Assembly: GCA_013152205.1 (NCBI GenBank)
Contig: JAADGV010000102.1
Span: 1 to 64,000, forward strand
Length of the DNA stretch: 64,000 nt
Source of the DNA: Planctomycetota bacterium
GTDB taxonomy: Bacteria; Planctomycetota; Planctomycetia; Pirellulales; Lacipirellulaceae
Direction: 5' to 3'
In this document: one piece after another, positions 33,598 through 42,239 of the stretch
Numbering within the stretch: the first letter of the stretch is position 1
Layout: every line of letters starts with the position of its first letter
The notes under the pieces: generated by a model
Told to the model about the DNA's origin: nothing
Databases searched by the model: none
The model's input: only the letters and a program-made list of their open reading frames with translations
Made by a program: the position numbers and the translations under genes

Positions 33598-34869
33598 ATG
33601 CCTGAACAATCAAACCCCCATATCGTTATTCTCGGTGCCGGCCCAATCGGTTTAGAAGCAACCCTGTATGCCCGCTATTTAGGATATCAGGTAACCCTGC
33701 TAGAGCGAGCTACCTCGGTGGCGGCGAACGTACAAGAATGGGGGCACGTCCAGTTGTTCAGCCCCTTTGGCATGAACGCCTCGACGCTCGGCGTTGCTGC
33801 AATTCAATCGCACTTTCCCAATTGGACGTGCCCAGCAGCCGATTTGCTGCAAACCGGTGCCGACTATATCGAACAATATCTTCAGCTACTGTCAGAAACC
33901 GATTTAGTCGCAAGCTCATTACAGACCGGGGTCTACGTGGTCGCGGTCGGCAGGGCAGGGTGGCTGAAAACTGAAGGCGTCGGAGATCCAGAGCGAGCGA
34001 AAGCCGAATTCCATATCCTGGTGCGCCGTCGCGATGGTAGCGAGCAATTGATTACCTCAGACATGGTGATCGATTGCACCGGCACCTACGGCAACCACAA
34101 CTGGCTTGGCTCGGCAGGGGTTCCCGCCTTGGGCGAGATTGCCTCAGCCAGAAAAATTACCTACAGCTTGCCCGACGTGCTTGGCCAAGATCGCGAGCAG
34201 TATCTCGGGCGGCATACCCTGGTAGTTGGCGCAGGCTACTCAGCTGCCACGGTCGTAACCCAAATTGCCCAACTGGCGAGCGATGCCGCAAACACCGAGA
34301 CCAAGGCAACATGGGTGACTCGACATTCCGGGCCACCTCTCAGTCGAATTCCCGACGACCGCCTAGCAGGACGCGATGCACTGGCCATCGCGGCAAACGA
34401 GCTGGCTTCGAAATCGGACAATTGCATTACTCACCGCGGCGGAACGGGGATTACGTCGATTACCTACCGAGATCCAACCGACGATTTCGAAGTCGTTTTC
34501 GAGGGCGAGCAAGCCGACATGTTTACATTCGATCGGGTAGTCGCCAATGTCGGTTATCGACCTGAGAATCGAATGTACTCCGAACTACAACTGCACGAAT
34601 GCTACGCAAGCGGCGGGCCCATGAAGCTAGCCGCCCAGCTGGCCGCTCAAAAGGGCAATGCTGCTGATTGCATGGATCAAGTTTCGTATGGACCCGAAAG
34701 TCTCGTCACCACCGAGCCAGGTTTCTACATCTTGGGCAGCAAAAGTTACGGGCGAAGCTCGAATTTTCTACTTTCGATAGGCTTGCAGCAAATCCGCGAC
34801 CTCTTCACGATCCTAGGCGAGCGCGAAGACCTAGACCTCTACGCAACAATGCCAGCGATCGGCTCTTGA
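33598..34869 (+). CDS. FAD/NAD(P)-binding oxidoreductase
   Basis: 423 residues. The N-terminal dinucleotide fold is IVILGAGPIGLEATLYARYLGYQVTLLERA (residues ~9-38), with a second Rossmann motif TLVVGAGYSAATVVTQIA near 205-225. The end (EPGFYILGSKSYGRSSNFLLSIGLQQIRDLFTIL) resembles the FAD-closing helix of pyridine-nucleotide-disulphide or flavin monooxygenase-type enzymes. No CxxC active site is visible, so a monooxygenase or dehydrogenase is more likely than a thiol reductase. The stop overlaps an ATG of the next frame (TGATG) and the radical SAM gene follows directly, so the pair is probably co-translated. Substrate unknown. Confidence 0.85.
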   Translation: MPEQSNPHIVILGAGPIGLEATLYARYLGYQVTLLERATSVAANVQEWGHVQLFSPFGMNASTLGVAAIQSHFPNWTCPAADLLQTGADYIEQYLQLLSETDLVASSLQTGVYVVAVGRAGWLKTEGVGDPERAKAEFHILVRRRDGSEQLITSDMVIDCTGTYGNHNWLGSAGVPALGEIASARKITYSLPDVLGQDREQYLGRHTLVVGAGYSAATVVTQIAQLASDAANTETKATWVTRHSGPPLSRIPDDRLAGRDALAIAANELASKSDNCITHRGGTGITSITYRDPTDDFEVVFEGEQADMFTFDRVVANVGYRPENRMYSELQLHECYASGGPMKLAAQLAAQKGNAADCMDQVSYGPESLVTTEPGFYILGSKSYGRSSNFLLSIGLQQIRDLFTILGEREDLDLYATMPAIGS

Positions 34870-34883
34870 TGCAAGGGACGTGT

Positions 34884-35828
34884 ATGTCAACGGTATCAAA
34901 CAACGAGTTGCCCCCCGTGGTCGAACTGACGCACCTAGACCACCTTTGGTTCCAGGTGTCGGGCACGCTTTGCAATCTCACCTGCCACCATTGCTTCATC
35001 AGTTGTAGCCCCAAGAACGATACGTTTGGCTACCTCACACTCGAAGAAGTAAAACGCCGGCTAGAGGAATCAGCAACGCTGGGGGTAAAAGAGTATTACT
35101 TCACCGGCGGCGAACCTTTTCTTAACCCCGAAATGGTCCCGATCGTCGTCGAGACCCTACGCTACGGTCCAGCAACCGTGCTTACCAACGGCACCGTTCT
35201 GAAAGACCCGTGGCTCTCAGTGCTACGCGAGGCCGAAATGGCCAGCCCCTATTCGCTAGAGTTTCGAGTCTCGATCGATGGGTTCTCGCCCGAGACGAAC
35301 GATCCCATTCGTGGCGAGGGAACCTTTCAACGAGCGATCCGCGGCATACAAAAACTGGTCGAAATTGGATTCTTGCCAATCATTACAGCAACACGCACGT
35401 GGCCCGAGGCCGAAGATCAACAAATTGTCAGCCAGTTTGTCGATACCTTGAAGTCGATTGGGTACGAACGCCCAAGACTAAAAATCTTGCCCCCGTTGCA
35501 GATTGGCGCCGAGGCAGAACGAACCCACAGCTATCGAGACTCCGAGCGAGTGACCCGCCGCATGATGCAAGGCTTTGACGCCAGCCAGTTGGTATGCGAA
35601 CATTCTCGAATCGTGACCGACCGAGGAGTCTACGTCTGCCCGATCTTGATCGAAGCCGACGACGCCAACCTAGGAGACACGCTAACATTGTCGACCAAGC
35701 CGTACGCACTGAATCACGGAGCCTGTTACACCTGCTACCAATACGGCGCAATCTGCTCCAACGCCCCTAGCACAGTCCGCACCGCCCCAAGTAAAACCCA
35801 TGATGCGAATTTTGAACTACTGAAATAG
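34884..35828 (+). CDS. Radical SAM protein with C-terminal cysteine cluster
   Basis: 314 residues from ATG 34884, which has AAGGGA six bases upstream; the ATG at 34869 overlapping the previous stop is the alternative. CNLTCHHC (C-x3-C-x2-C) near residue 30 ligates the catalytic 4Fe-4S cluster, and YYFTGGEPFLNPEM and RVSIDGFSPETND are typical of the radical SAM barrel. The C-terminus has CEHSR, VYVCPI, and CYTCYQYGAIC: five cysteines suggesting a SPASM/twitch-like auxiliary cluster. It is paired with the flavin oxidoreductase, which could supply electrons or act on the same substrate. No precursor peptide is recognised nearby. Confidence 0.88.
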   Translation: MSTVSNNELPPVVELTHLDHLWFQVSGTLCNLTCHHCFISCSPKNDTFGYLTLEEVKRRLEESATLGVKEYYFTGGEPFLNPEMVPIVVETLRYGPATVLTNGTVLKDPWLSVLREAEMASPYSLEFRVSIDGFSPETNDPIRGEGTFQRAIRGIQKLVEIGFLPIITATRTWPEAEDQQIVSQFVDTLKSIGYERPRLKILPPLQIGAEAERTHSYRDSERVTRRMMQGFDASQLVCEHSRIVTDRGVYVCPILIEADDANLGDTLTLSTKPYALNHGACYTCYQYGAICSNAPSTVRTAPSKTHDANFELLK

Positions 35829-35844
35829 AGAAAAAGCAAAAGCC

Positions 35845-37992
35845 ATGCACATACAACAAACAACCATAGCACTGTTTGCGATCCTCCCCTTAATAGCCAC
35901 TTCACAAACCCACAGCAAAGAACCAATCTTGCATTATCCCGAAACACGTCGAGTCGACCAAACCGATAACTATCATGGCACAAACGTGCCCGACCCCTAC
36001 CGCTGGCTTGAAGACGATGTACGAAATTCCACAGAAGTTGCCGAGTGGACGAAGGCCCAAAATCAAGTTACTCGTAGCTACCTCGATCGCATTCCGCAAC
36101 GCAAGAAAATTTACGATCGGCTCACCGAACTCTGGAACTACGAGCGATACTCGGTCCCCTCGCAAAAAGCCGGGCGATATTTTTATCGTAAGAACAACGG
36201 CTTGCAAAACCAGGCCGTGCTCTACGTCGCCGACGATTACACAGCCAGCGGACGCGTGCTTTTAGATCCCAATACTTGGTCCGAGGATGGCACCATCTCG
36301 CTAGGTTCTACCTGGGTGAGCGAAGACGCTCGCTATTTGGCTTACAGTCGTCGTGAATCCGGGTCGGATTGGTCGACGATTCACGTGGTCGAGGTCGATT
36401 CGCAAAAAAAACTCACCGACAAGCTGCTGTGGACCCGCTGGGGCAACCTCGTCTGGAATGCCGACGGCACCGGGTTCTACTACACCCGATATCCCAAGCC
36501 CGAAGAAGGACAGCAGTTTCAGTCGCTAACAACCAACCCCATGTGCTACTTCCACCGACTGGGGACGCCACAAGCTGAGGACCAACTGGTTTACCGTCGC
36601 CCCGACCAACCGGAATGGAGCTTTTGGATTCAACGCACAGACGACAACCAGTATCTAACAATGTCGATCCGCCGCGGCACCGACCATCAAAACCAAGTCT
36701 TCGTCCGACCGGTCGACGCCCCGCTCGATGCCGAGTGGACACCTCTGATTGACGACTTCGAAAACGAATTCTCGTTCTTTGGCAACGAAGGTTCCCAGTT
36801 GTTTTTTATGACCGACTTTCAGGCGTCCACAAAACGGATCGTCACGCTCGACGCCAACAAGCCGGGACGCAAGCATCTGGCCGAGATTATCCCCGCCAGC
36901 GACGCAACCTTAGAAGACGTCACCCTACTCGGCGGCAAGCTCATCGTCAGCTATTTGCAAGACGTTGTCTCCAAGGTGCGGGTGTTTGGCCTCGACGGAA
37001 AGTTCCAACGAGAGGTCGAACTGCCCGGCGTTGGCTCAGCTCACGGTTTTGGAGGCCGACAGGAAGATACTGAGACCTTTTATGCCTTCACCAGCTACGC
37101 AACGCCAACGTCGATCTATCGCTACGATGTGACCACCGGCGAAAGTACCCAGATACGTGCCCCCCAGGTCGATTTCAAACCCGACGATTACGAAGTCCGT
37201 CAGGCGTTCTATCACAGCAAAGATGGAACCCGGGTACCGATCATCGTGGCCCACCGACGCGGATTAAAAATGGACGGCCATCGCCCGACGCTTTTGTACG
37301 GCTACGGCGGTTTTAGTATTTCGCTCTCGCCCTATTTTTCGGTGGAGTATGCAACCTGGATGGAAATGGGCGGCGTCGTTGCTGTGCCAAACCTGCGCGG
37401 CGGAGGCGAGTATGGCGAGGCATGGCACAAGGCGGGCAAGATACTCAACAAGCAAAACGTATTCGACGACTTCATCGCCGCCGCCGAGTGGTTGATTGCC
37501 GAAGGCTACACTTCCAGCGACGGTCTTGCCATCCGAGGCGGAAGCAACGGCGGCCTTTTAGTTGGCGCGGTGATGACACAACGGCCCGAACTATTCGGGG
37601 CTTGCTTGCCGGCGGTCGGCGTGATGGACATGCTCAGGTTCCATCAATTTACGGCTGGCCACTTTTGGAAAGCCGAGTACGGGTCGGCCGACGATCCCGA
37701 ACAATTCAAAGCCTTGCTGGCCTATTCGCCTTACCACAACATTCGCCCAGGCACACACTATCCGGCAACGATGATCACAACCGCCGACACCGACGACCGG
37801 GTGGTGCCGATGCACAGTTTCAAATTCGGCGCCGCTTTGCAGCACGCACAAGCCGGCCCAGCGCCAATCTTGTTGCGAATCGAATCGCGAGCAGGTCACG
37901 GAGCAGGAACCCCGATTACCAAACGCATCGACGAAGCAGCCGACCGCTGGGCCTTCCTATGGAAAAACCTGAAAATGTCCGAAGACCAATAA
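35845..37992 (+). CDS. Secreted prolyl oligopeptidase (family S9A)
   Basis: 715 residues. An N-terminal signal peptide (MHIQQTTIALFAILPLIATSQTHS) precedes the family hallmark YPETRRVDQTDNYHGTNVPDPYRWLEDD. A beta-propeller spans ~75-420, and the alpha/beta-hydrolase domain has RGGSNGGLLVGAV with S567, TADTDDRVVP with the Asp near 650, and RAGHGAGTP with the His near 688. NLRGGGEYGEAWHKAG is also conserved. It cuts short peptides after proline, in the periplasm or outside. It begins 16 bases after the radical SAM gene, so it may be in the same operon. Confidence 0.93.
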   Translation: MHIQQTTIALFAILPLIATSQTHSKEPILHYPETRRVDQTDNYHGTNVPDPYRWLEDDVRNSTEVAEWTKAQNQVTRSYLDRIPQRKKIYDRLTELWNYERYSVPSQKAGRYFYRKNNGLQNQAVLYVADDYTASGRVLLDPNTWSEDGTISLGSTWVSEDARYLAYSRRESGSDWSTIHVVEVDSQKKLTDKLLWTRWGNLVWNADGTGFYYTRYPKPEEGQQFQSLTTNPMCYFHRLGTPQAEDQLVYRRPDQPEWSFWIQRTDDNQYLTMSIRRGTDHQNQVFVRPVDAPLDAEWTPLIDDFENEFSFFGNEGSQLFFMTDFQASTKRIVTLDANKPGRKHLAEIIPASDATLEDVTLLGGKLIVSYLQDVVSKVRVFGLDGKFQREVELPGVGSAHGFGGRQEDTETFYAFTSYATPTSIYRYDVTTGESTQIRAPQVDFKPDDYEVRQAFYHSKDGTRVPIIVAHRRGLKMDGHRPTLLYGYGGFSISLSPYFSVEYATWMEMGGVVAVPNLRGGGEYGEAWHKAGKILNKQNVFDDFIAAAEWLIAEGYTSSDGLAIRGGSNGGLLVGAVMTQRPELFGACLPAVGVMDMLRFHQFTAGHFWKAEYGSADDPEQFKALLAYSPYHNIRPGTHYPATMITTADTDDRVVPMHSFKFGAALQHAQAGPAPILLRIESRAGHGAGTPITKRIDEAADRWAFLWKNLKMSEDQ

Positions 37993-38020
37993 AGCAAATA
38001 ACACCAGAGCCAAGGCGCCC

Positions 38021-38043
38021 CATAGCCCGGCCATCCTGGCCGG
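38021..38043. repeat. Palindromic repeat family H, copy 1
   Basis: CCGGCCA-TCC-TGGCCGG, preceded by CATAG. Related hairpins at 40941 and 52244 keep pairing through base changes. Confidence 0.7.
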
Positions 38044-38069
38044 AGTACCCGCCACAACAGCGATACGCT

Positions 38070-39011
38070 CTAACCAGAGACCCTCGGCTTCGCCCGCAGC
38101 TCGCGCGGCAGCGCGAACGAAACATTCTCTTCCCGCAACGAACGAGGTTCGACCATCGCGTCGAATTCTTCACGAAGAAAATCAAGTACCGCATCGACAA
38201 CAACCTCCGGCGCACTTGCCCCAGCCGTGACGAGCACCGTCTCAACCTCGTCGAACCACGCCGTGTCGATATCCTGAGGACCATCAATCAGATGAGCCGC
38301 CACACCACACTCCAGCGACAACTCCGCCAAGCGTTGGCTATTCGAGCTGTTTTGGCTCCCAAGCACGAGGGTAAGATTGGCTTCGCGAGCGAGAACCGAC
38401 ACCGCTTCTTGGCGATTTTGCGTCGCGTAACAAATGTCGTCTTTCGGAGGCGACACGATCTTCGGAAAGCGGTCTCGAAGCCGCCTGATAATACGGTTGG
38501 CGTCGTCCACACTAAGCGTCGTTTGCGTCAGATAGGCAACTTTCGATTCGTCCGCAACTTCCAGTTGGTCGACCTCTTCGGGAGTTTCTACCAGCACGAT
38601 GGCTTCCGGGGCCTCGCCCATCGTGCCGATCACCTCGTCGTGCCCTTCGTGCCCGATCAGCAAAATGGTATAGCCTTGCTCGGCATATTTAATGGCTTCG
38701 AGATGAACTTTAGTAACAAGCGGGCAGGTAGCGTCGATAGCCCGTAGCTGCCGGTCGCGCGCCAATTGGCGAATTTCCGGAGACACCCCGTGCGCAGAAA
38801 AAAGAAGCGTTGAACCACAGGGCACTTCATCCAATGAGTCGACAAACACAACCCCTTGGTTACGAAAATAGTGAACAACGTGCTTGTTGTGAACGATTTC
38901 GTGATAGACGTAGATTGGCACCGGTAACGTCTGCAGCGCAAGCTCCAAAGCATCGACCGCCATGTTCACGCCCGCACAAAAACCACGCGGACTAGCTAAC
39001 AAAACCTTCAT
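38070..39011 (-). CDS. ispH: 4-hydroxy-3-methylbut-2-enyl diphosphate reductase
   Basis: 313 residues from ATG 39011, which has GGGA about nine bases upstream; a longer frame adds nothing conserved. The three cluster-binding cysteines are in GFCAGV (residue ~12), ATCPLVTKVH (~96) and ICYATQNRQ (~195), and the motifs VYHEIVHNKHVV and SAHGVSPEIR are typical of IspH/LytB. It performs the last step of the MEP isoprenoid pathway, giving IPP and DMAPP. No other MEP gene is visible in the window. The C-terminal ~25 residues are basic and variable. Confidence 0.96.
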   Translation of the reverse strand: MKVLLASPRGFCAGVNMAVDALELALQTLPVPIYVYHEIVHNKHVVHYFRNQGVVFVDSLDEVPCGSTLLFSAHGVSPEIRQLARDRQLRAIDATCPLVTKVHLEAIKYAEQGYTILLIGHEGHDEVIGTMGEAPEAIVLVETPEEVDQLEVADESKVAYLTQTTLSVDDANRIIRRLRDRFPKIVSPPKDDICYATQNRQEAVSVLAREANLTLVLGSQNSSNSQRLAELSLECGVAAHLIDGPQDIDTAWFDEVETVLVTAGASAPEVVVDAVLDFLREEFDAMVEPRSLREENVSFALPRELRAKPRVSG

Positions 39012-39118
39012 CAAGCACATTCCCGGTATCACATGTGTTGCTGCTCTAGAACAAAAGAGCCTCTCGACACATGATAACCGTGAACCACAGGCCAAGACAA
39101 CTCGGAACATGACACAGA

Positions 39119-39297
39119 CAGGACGATTGCAAAGTCATAATTGCACAAAAAAACCGCAACAATTTGAACCACAGAGGACACGGAGGGCACAGAGAAAATC
39201 TATTTTTAAGGCACTCTGTGCTACTCCGTGTCCTCTGTGGTGGTTATTCTTTTTTCCTAAACTTTGGTCGATCGTACCGACTTTGCAATCGTCCTGC
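39119..39297. mobile_element. MITE-like element, copy 2
   Basis: Terminal inverted repeats CAGGACGATTGCAAAGTC (39119-39136) and its exact inverse (39279-39296) match copy 1 at 28985. The inner inverted repeat is ACCACAGAGGACACGGAG (39168-39185) against its exact inverse (39224-39241). TGACACAGA flanks both sides (39110-39118 and 39298-39306), a perfect 9-bp target duplication. It fills most of the gap between ispH and the small gene at 39372. Confidence 0.85.
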
Positions 39298-39371
39298 TGA
39301 CACAGAAACATGGCCCAGAAGCTGTGGGGCTCCTGGGCCATGTCCTTACCTCGCTATCACTGCGTTGGGGG

Positions 39372-39575
39372 TCAACGCGGTTTCTGCGGAGGCGGTTGCC
39401 ATAATGTTCGAGATAAAGGGGCCGTGCTCAATTCGCGAGCGCCAAAGCGTTTTTCAAACCTCTTCAAAGCACGATTCATTCGCATACTAAACTCGAAGAG
39501 CGCATGACCATCAATCGTTACCGGCGGAAGCATCCGATTCGGGCTCGCCGGTAAAGGAGGTTGCGGTACTGCCAT
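39372..39575 (-). CDS. Small hypothetical protein with strong ribosome site
   Basis: 67 residues (MAVPQPPLPASPNRMLPPVT, then IDGHALFEFSMRMNRALKRFEKRFG). AGGAGG lies seven bases before the ATG, the clearest ribosome-binding site in this part of the window. That is the main support for the gene. The sequence is proline-rich at first and basic/amphipathic afterwards, with no signal peptide. It lies between the MITE-like element and the EF-hand gene. Function is unknown; an alternative is a chance frame with a fortuitous ribosome site. Confidence 0.5.
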   Translation of the reverse strand: MAVPQPPLPASPNRMLPPVTIDGHALFEFSMRMNRALKRFEKRFGARELSTAPLSRTLWQPPPQKPR

Positions 39576-39826
39576 GATTGAGCCTCCTCTAAGGGTCCTA
39601 CACTAGCGATCCAGAAAAGATGAGATACTGGCGGATCGCTTTGATGGTCACTATTACGCAGGACACGCGAACAGAGTTCACGGTTCATTGTGGCGAAGAA
39701 CATATTTCCACAAAAAAACAGCCAAATAGCCAGATTAGGCAAACAACGACCTTTAATTTGCGACGAACGAATGGGCCGTCAGACCGGCATCGAAGGGTAT
39801 CCGTCAATTCAGGATTAACAGATGCA

Positions 39827-40924
39827 CTATTGAGAAATAGGCTTACGCGAAGTTTTTTTACCCGAATTCCGCGGCTTACGTGGTTTCGCTTTACGCGGCA
39901 CCCCTTTTCGGCCCTTTTGTTTCTGCTGGAGTCGCATTACCACGCGTCCAAGTTCTTGCCGATCAAGCGAACCGTCGCCATTGGCATCGATTCGATCGAA
40001 GTGGGTCGCCATGCGTTGGGGCGCTTCCTTGGGGCTAAGCTGCTGGTCGCCATTGCGATCAAAGCGCTTTAGCATCTTCGCGACTTCCTTACCGACGTTA
40101 GCAGACCCAGGCCGCTTTCCCTTGCCACCCGCCATGCGCCGAGACACGGCTAGCAGTTCTTTCTTGCTGAGCTGCTTGTCTCCATTGCCATCGCCCTGTT
40201 CAAGTAAATGGTCGAATAGTTGCGCAAGAGGTTCAGGAATTTCTTCTGAAACAATCTGACCATTACCATCGGCGTCCAACCTAGCGAACATCCGTTCGGC
40301 CTCTTTCGGATCGCTGAGCATCTCAAAGGGACGGGGCGATTTGTCCATACGCTGGAGTGCTTCCTTTCGTTCTTTAGGCAAACGGGCAAGTTCGGCCTCG
40401 ACATCGATACCCTGTTGCCGGGTATATTTCTCCGCCATTTTGCAGAGTCGCGGGGCTGCTTGAACAAGCTCGCGTCGTTCCAGCCGCCCATCTTTTTCAC
40501 CGCCAAGACGCTCTTCGATTTGCTCGAAAAGGGCCAAGTGTCGATCAGGCACTTCGTCGGCCACAATGCGTTGGTCGCCGTTGGTGTCCATCTCGGCAAG
40601 CAGCAACTTCCAAGCATCGGCGCCGGGCAGCTTGTCGTCTCGCTTCTCTGCGAGGGGCTTATCAGGGCGCACTGGCTGAAGGCCTTGGGCAAATTCGGCA
40701 ATGCCTAGCTGGCCATTTTCGTCCGCATCAGCCGTACGAATGAGCCGCGAAAACAGAGCCGCATGTTCGGGCCGGATTTCATCCACGGCCAACTGTCCAT
40801 CGCCATTGGCATCAAGGCGATGAAAAAGCCGTCGAGAATCAGCCTCCGAGGCCCAAGCCACCAACGGCAAAGCCAGCCAAAGACCAACGCCCACCAAAAA
40901 CAGTCGCAAAGAAAAAATATTCAT
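39827..40924 (-). CDS. Secreted EF-hand calcium-binding protein
   Basis: 365 residues from ATG 40924, with GGTGGG about six bases upstream; ATG 40930 is too close to that site. A signal peptide (MNIFSLRLFLVGVGLWLALPLVAWA) is followed by eight EF-hand-type loops: DANGDGQLAVDE, DADENGQLGIAE, DTNGDQRIVADE, EKDGRLERRE, DADGNGQIVSEE, DGNGDKQLSKKE, DRNGDQQLSPKE and DANGDGSLDRQE. The fourth is degenerate. The tail (QKQKGRKGVPRKAKPRKPRNSGKKTSRKP) is very basic. It probably binds calcium in the periplasm or outside. Planctomycetes often carry such proteins; a structural or adhesion role is inferred. Confidence 0.85.
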   Translation of the reverse strand: MNIFSLRLFLVGVGLWLALPLVAWASEADSRRLFHRLDANGDGQLAVDEIRPEHAALFSRLIRTADADENGQLGIAEFAQGLQPVRPDKPLAEKRDDKLPGADAWKLLLAEMDTNGDQRIVADEVPDRHLALFEQIEERLGGEKDGRLERRELVQAAPRLCKMAEKYTRQQGIDVEAELARLPKERKEALQRMDKSPRPFEMLSDPKEAERMFARLDADGNGQIVSEEIPEPLAQLFDHLLEQGDGNGDKQLSKKELLAVSRRMAGGKGKRPGSANVGKEVAKMLKRFDRNGDQQLSPKEAPQRMATHFDRIDANGDGSLDRQELGRVVMRLQQKQKGRKGVPRKAKPRKPRNSGKKTSRKPISQ

Positions 40925-40940
40925 CCCCATCCCACCTAAC

Positions 40941-40963
40941 CATAGAGCGGCCATCCTGGCCCA
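40941..40963. repeat. Palindromic repeat family H, copy 2
   Basis: CATAGAGCGGCCATCCTGGC, a partial match to 38021 with its inner GGCCA-TCC-TGGCC stem intact. Confidence 0.6.
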
Positions 40964-40988
40964 AAGCAAATAATAAACAACACACACC

Positions 40989-41037
40989 CAGCCGGACCGC
41001 CACGCGGTCCAAGGTCCCCGGAGGCAAGTGTGCCTCC
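40989..41037. repeat. Palindromic repeat family I, copy 1, plus adjoining hairpin
   Basis: GGACCGC-CAC-GCGGTCC forms a perfect 7-bp stem and matches 49880-49912 with a compensated change. GGAGGCA-AGTG-TGCCTCC follows directly as a second perfect 7-bp hairpin at 41020-41037. Confidence 0.7.
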
Positions 41038-41044
41038 AGCCCAC

Positions 41045-41686
41045 AAGCTCTATCCTATCAAACCACCCTCAGCACCCAAAGTTTCGCCTACACTGCCAGC
41101 ATCACGGGTTTTCGGGTGCTGCCGATCGATATTGACGTACGAAGCTGCCCATGCGTACGATCCCCGCAGTCCAGGGATCCCCAGGTCGCTGGTGCGCGAA
41201 CTGGGAGCGTATTCCAACGTAATGATACGAGTGTCGCGAGCGGCTTTGCCCTTACGACCGTTGGGATGGGCTCTGTTGGTCAATGTGAACTGCCGCCGCT
41301 CCCCAAAGTGGTTAGAATGTTGCCAGAAGACATCATTCCGGCTCATCCTACCGTTGAGTCGGAGAGTACGACTGTCACACCTGATACAGAGGTTGCTGGC
41401 GTAGCGACCGGCTTTTGCTAGGAAATATCATTGGATGCTAGCAGACAGGTCGATGAAACACCTGTTCTCGCAGTTGTACTCGCGAGGTCGATTGTTTCAT
41501 CAGGATGATGCCGAGAAGGCAACAGCGACCGAGATTGACGACCATGAGATGGGTTCCTAGCCGCCCTAGGCGAAGACCCGATTTACCACTCCCGCACATT
41601 CCATTCGATTGAAACAATAGGCTTGGTTCGTTTCTGACCGGCGATTCGCTGCTCAGAACGGCCCGTTGGCCCACCGGAGAACAGCT
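41045..41686. other. Long gap without a supported gene
   Basis: About 640 bases between the EF-hand gene and the FlgM-like gene. Short open frames exist on both strands (for example 41116-41421, plus strand, 101 codons), but none has a ribosome site or a recognised motif. It should include the promoter of the FlgM-like gene. No tRNA or clear terminator is seen. Confidence 0.4.
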
Positions 41687-41965
41687 ATGCAGATCCAAGG
41701 CTCCTCACAAGTACATGGTGTTCACGGCGTGAAATCTCCCCACTCAAGCCGTGCCCCTGCTTCAACTTCCCGTCCCACGTCGGCAGGTCCAGCAGATCAG
41801 CTAGACATCTCTCCTGCTGCCTCAGCAGCCGCCTCAGCAGCCGATGGCGGCGATATCCGTGCCGATCTAGTCGCACGAGTTCGCAGCGAGATTGCCAACG
41901 GCACCTACGAAACGCCCGAAAAGCTCGATTCCGCTCTAAGCAACCTTCTAAACGAGCTAGGCTAG
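41687..41965 (+). CDS. FlgM-like anti-sigma-28 factor
   Basis: 92 residues from ATG 41687 with GGAGA six bases upstream; an upstream TTG is rejected. The N-terminal half is Ser/Ala/Pro-rich and probably disordered. The C-terminal half, DQLDISPAA..GGDIRADLVARVRSEIANGTYETPEKLDSALSNLLNELG, matches the FlgM pattern (R..V..IR..I..G.Y......A..LL..L). FlgM holds sigma-28 until the flagellar hook is complete, and is then exported. No flagellar gene is seen in the window, so this is an orphan copy. Repeat C4 follows within 25 bases. Confidence 0.78.
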   Translation: MQIQGSSQVHGVHGVKSPHSSRAPASTSRPTSAGPADQLDISPAASAAASAADGGDIRADLVARVRSEIANGTYETPEKLDSALSNLLNELG

Positions 41966-41988
41966 AATTTACGTTCATTCTAAGCCCA

Positions 41989-42055
41989 AAGTCGATTCGT
42001 TAGCGGTGTCGGCCACGACATCCTCCCGCAAGACACTCATGCGAACAGAAAAAGC
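41989..42055 (+). repeat. Dispersed repeat family C, copy 4
   Basis: GTCGATTCGTTAGCGGTGTC, TGTCG-GCCA-CGACA, CATCCTCCCGCAAGACACTC and GCGAACAGAAAAAG. It lies 24 bases downstream of the FlgM-like stop codon and in its direction. Confidence 0.85.
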
Positions 42056-42239
42056 CCAAGTTTCCCCCTCTTGAGACTCACCGCCTTCCTGCTTAGAATC
42101 AATAAGCGGCAAGTCAGTCGATGTAAGTCCTCGATATCCAGTGCTTAAAGACGCTATTGGACGAGGTGTCAGTCTCAATTAAGGGTTGCAAGTTCGGTTA
42201 ATGATACCGACCCAGCCCCTGCGAAACGGAAAAGGGTAG

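Noticed and set aside
37422-38747. 441-codon plus-strand frame across the end of the prolyl oligopeptidase and ispH
   Set aside because: It overlaps two well-supported genes in wrong frames and has no motif.
41116-41421. 101-codon frame upstream of the FlgM-like gene
   Set aside because: No ribosome site, no recognised motif and an improbable composition.
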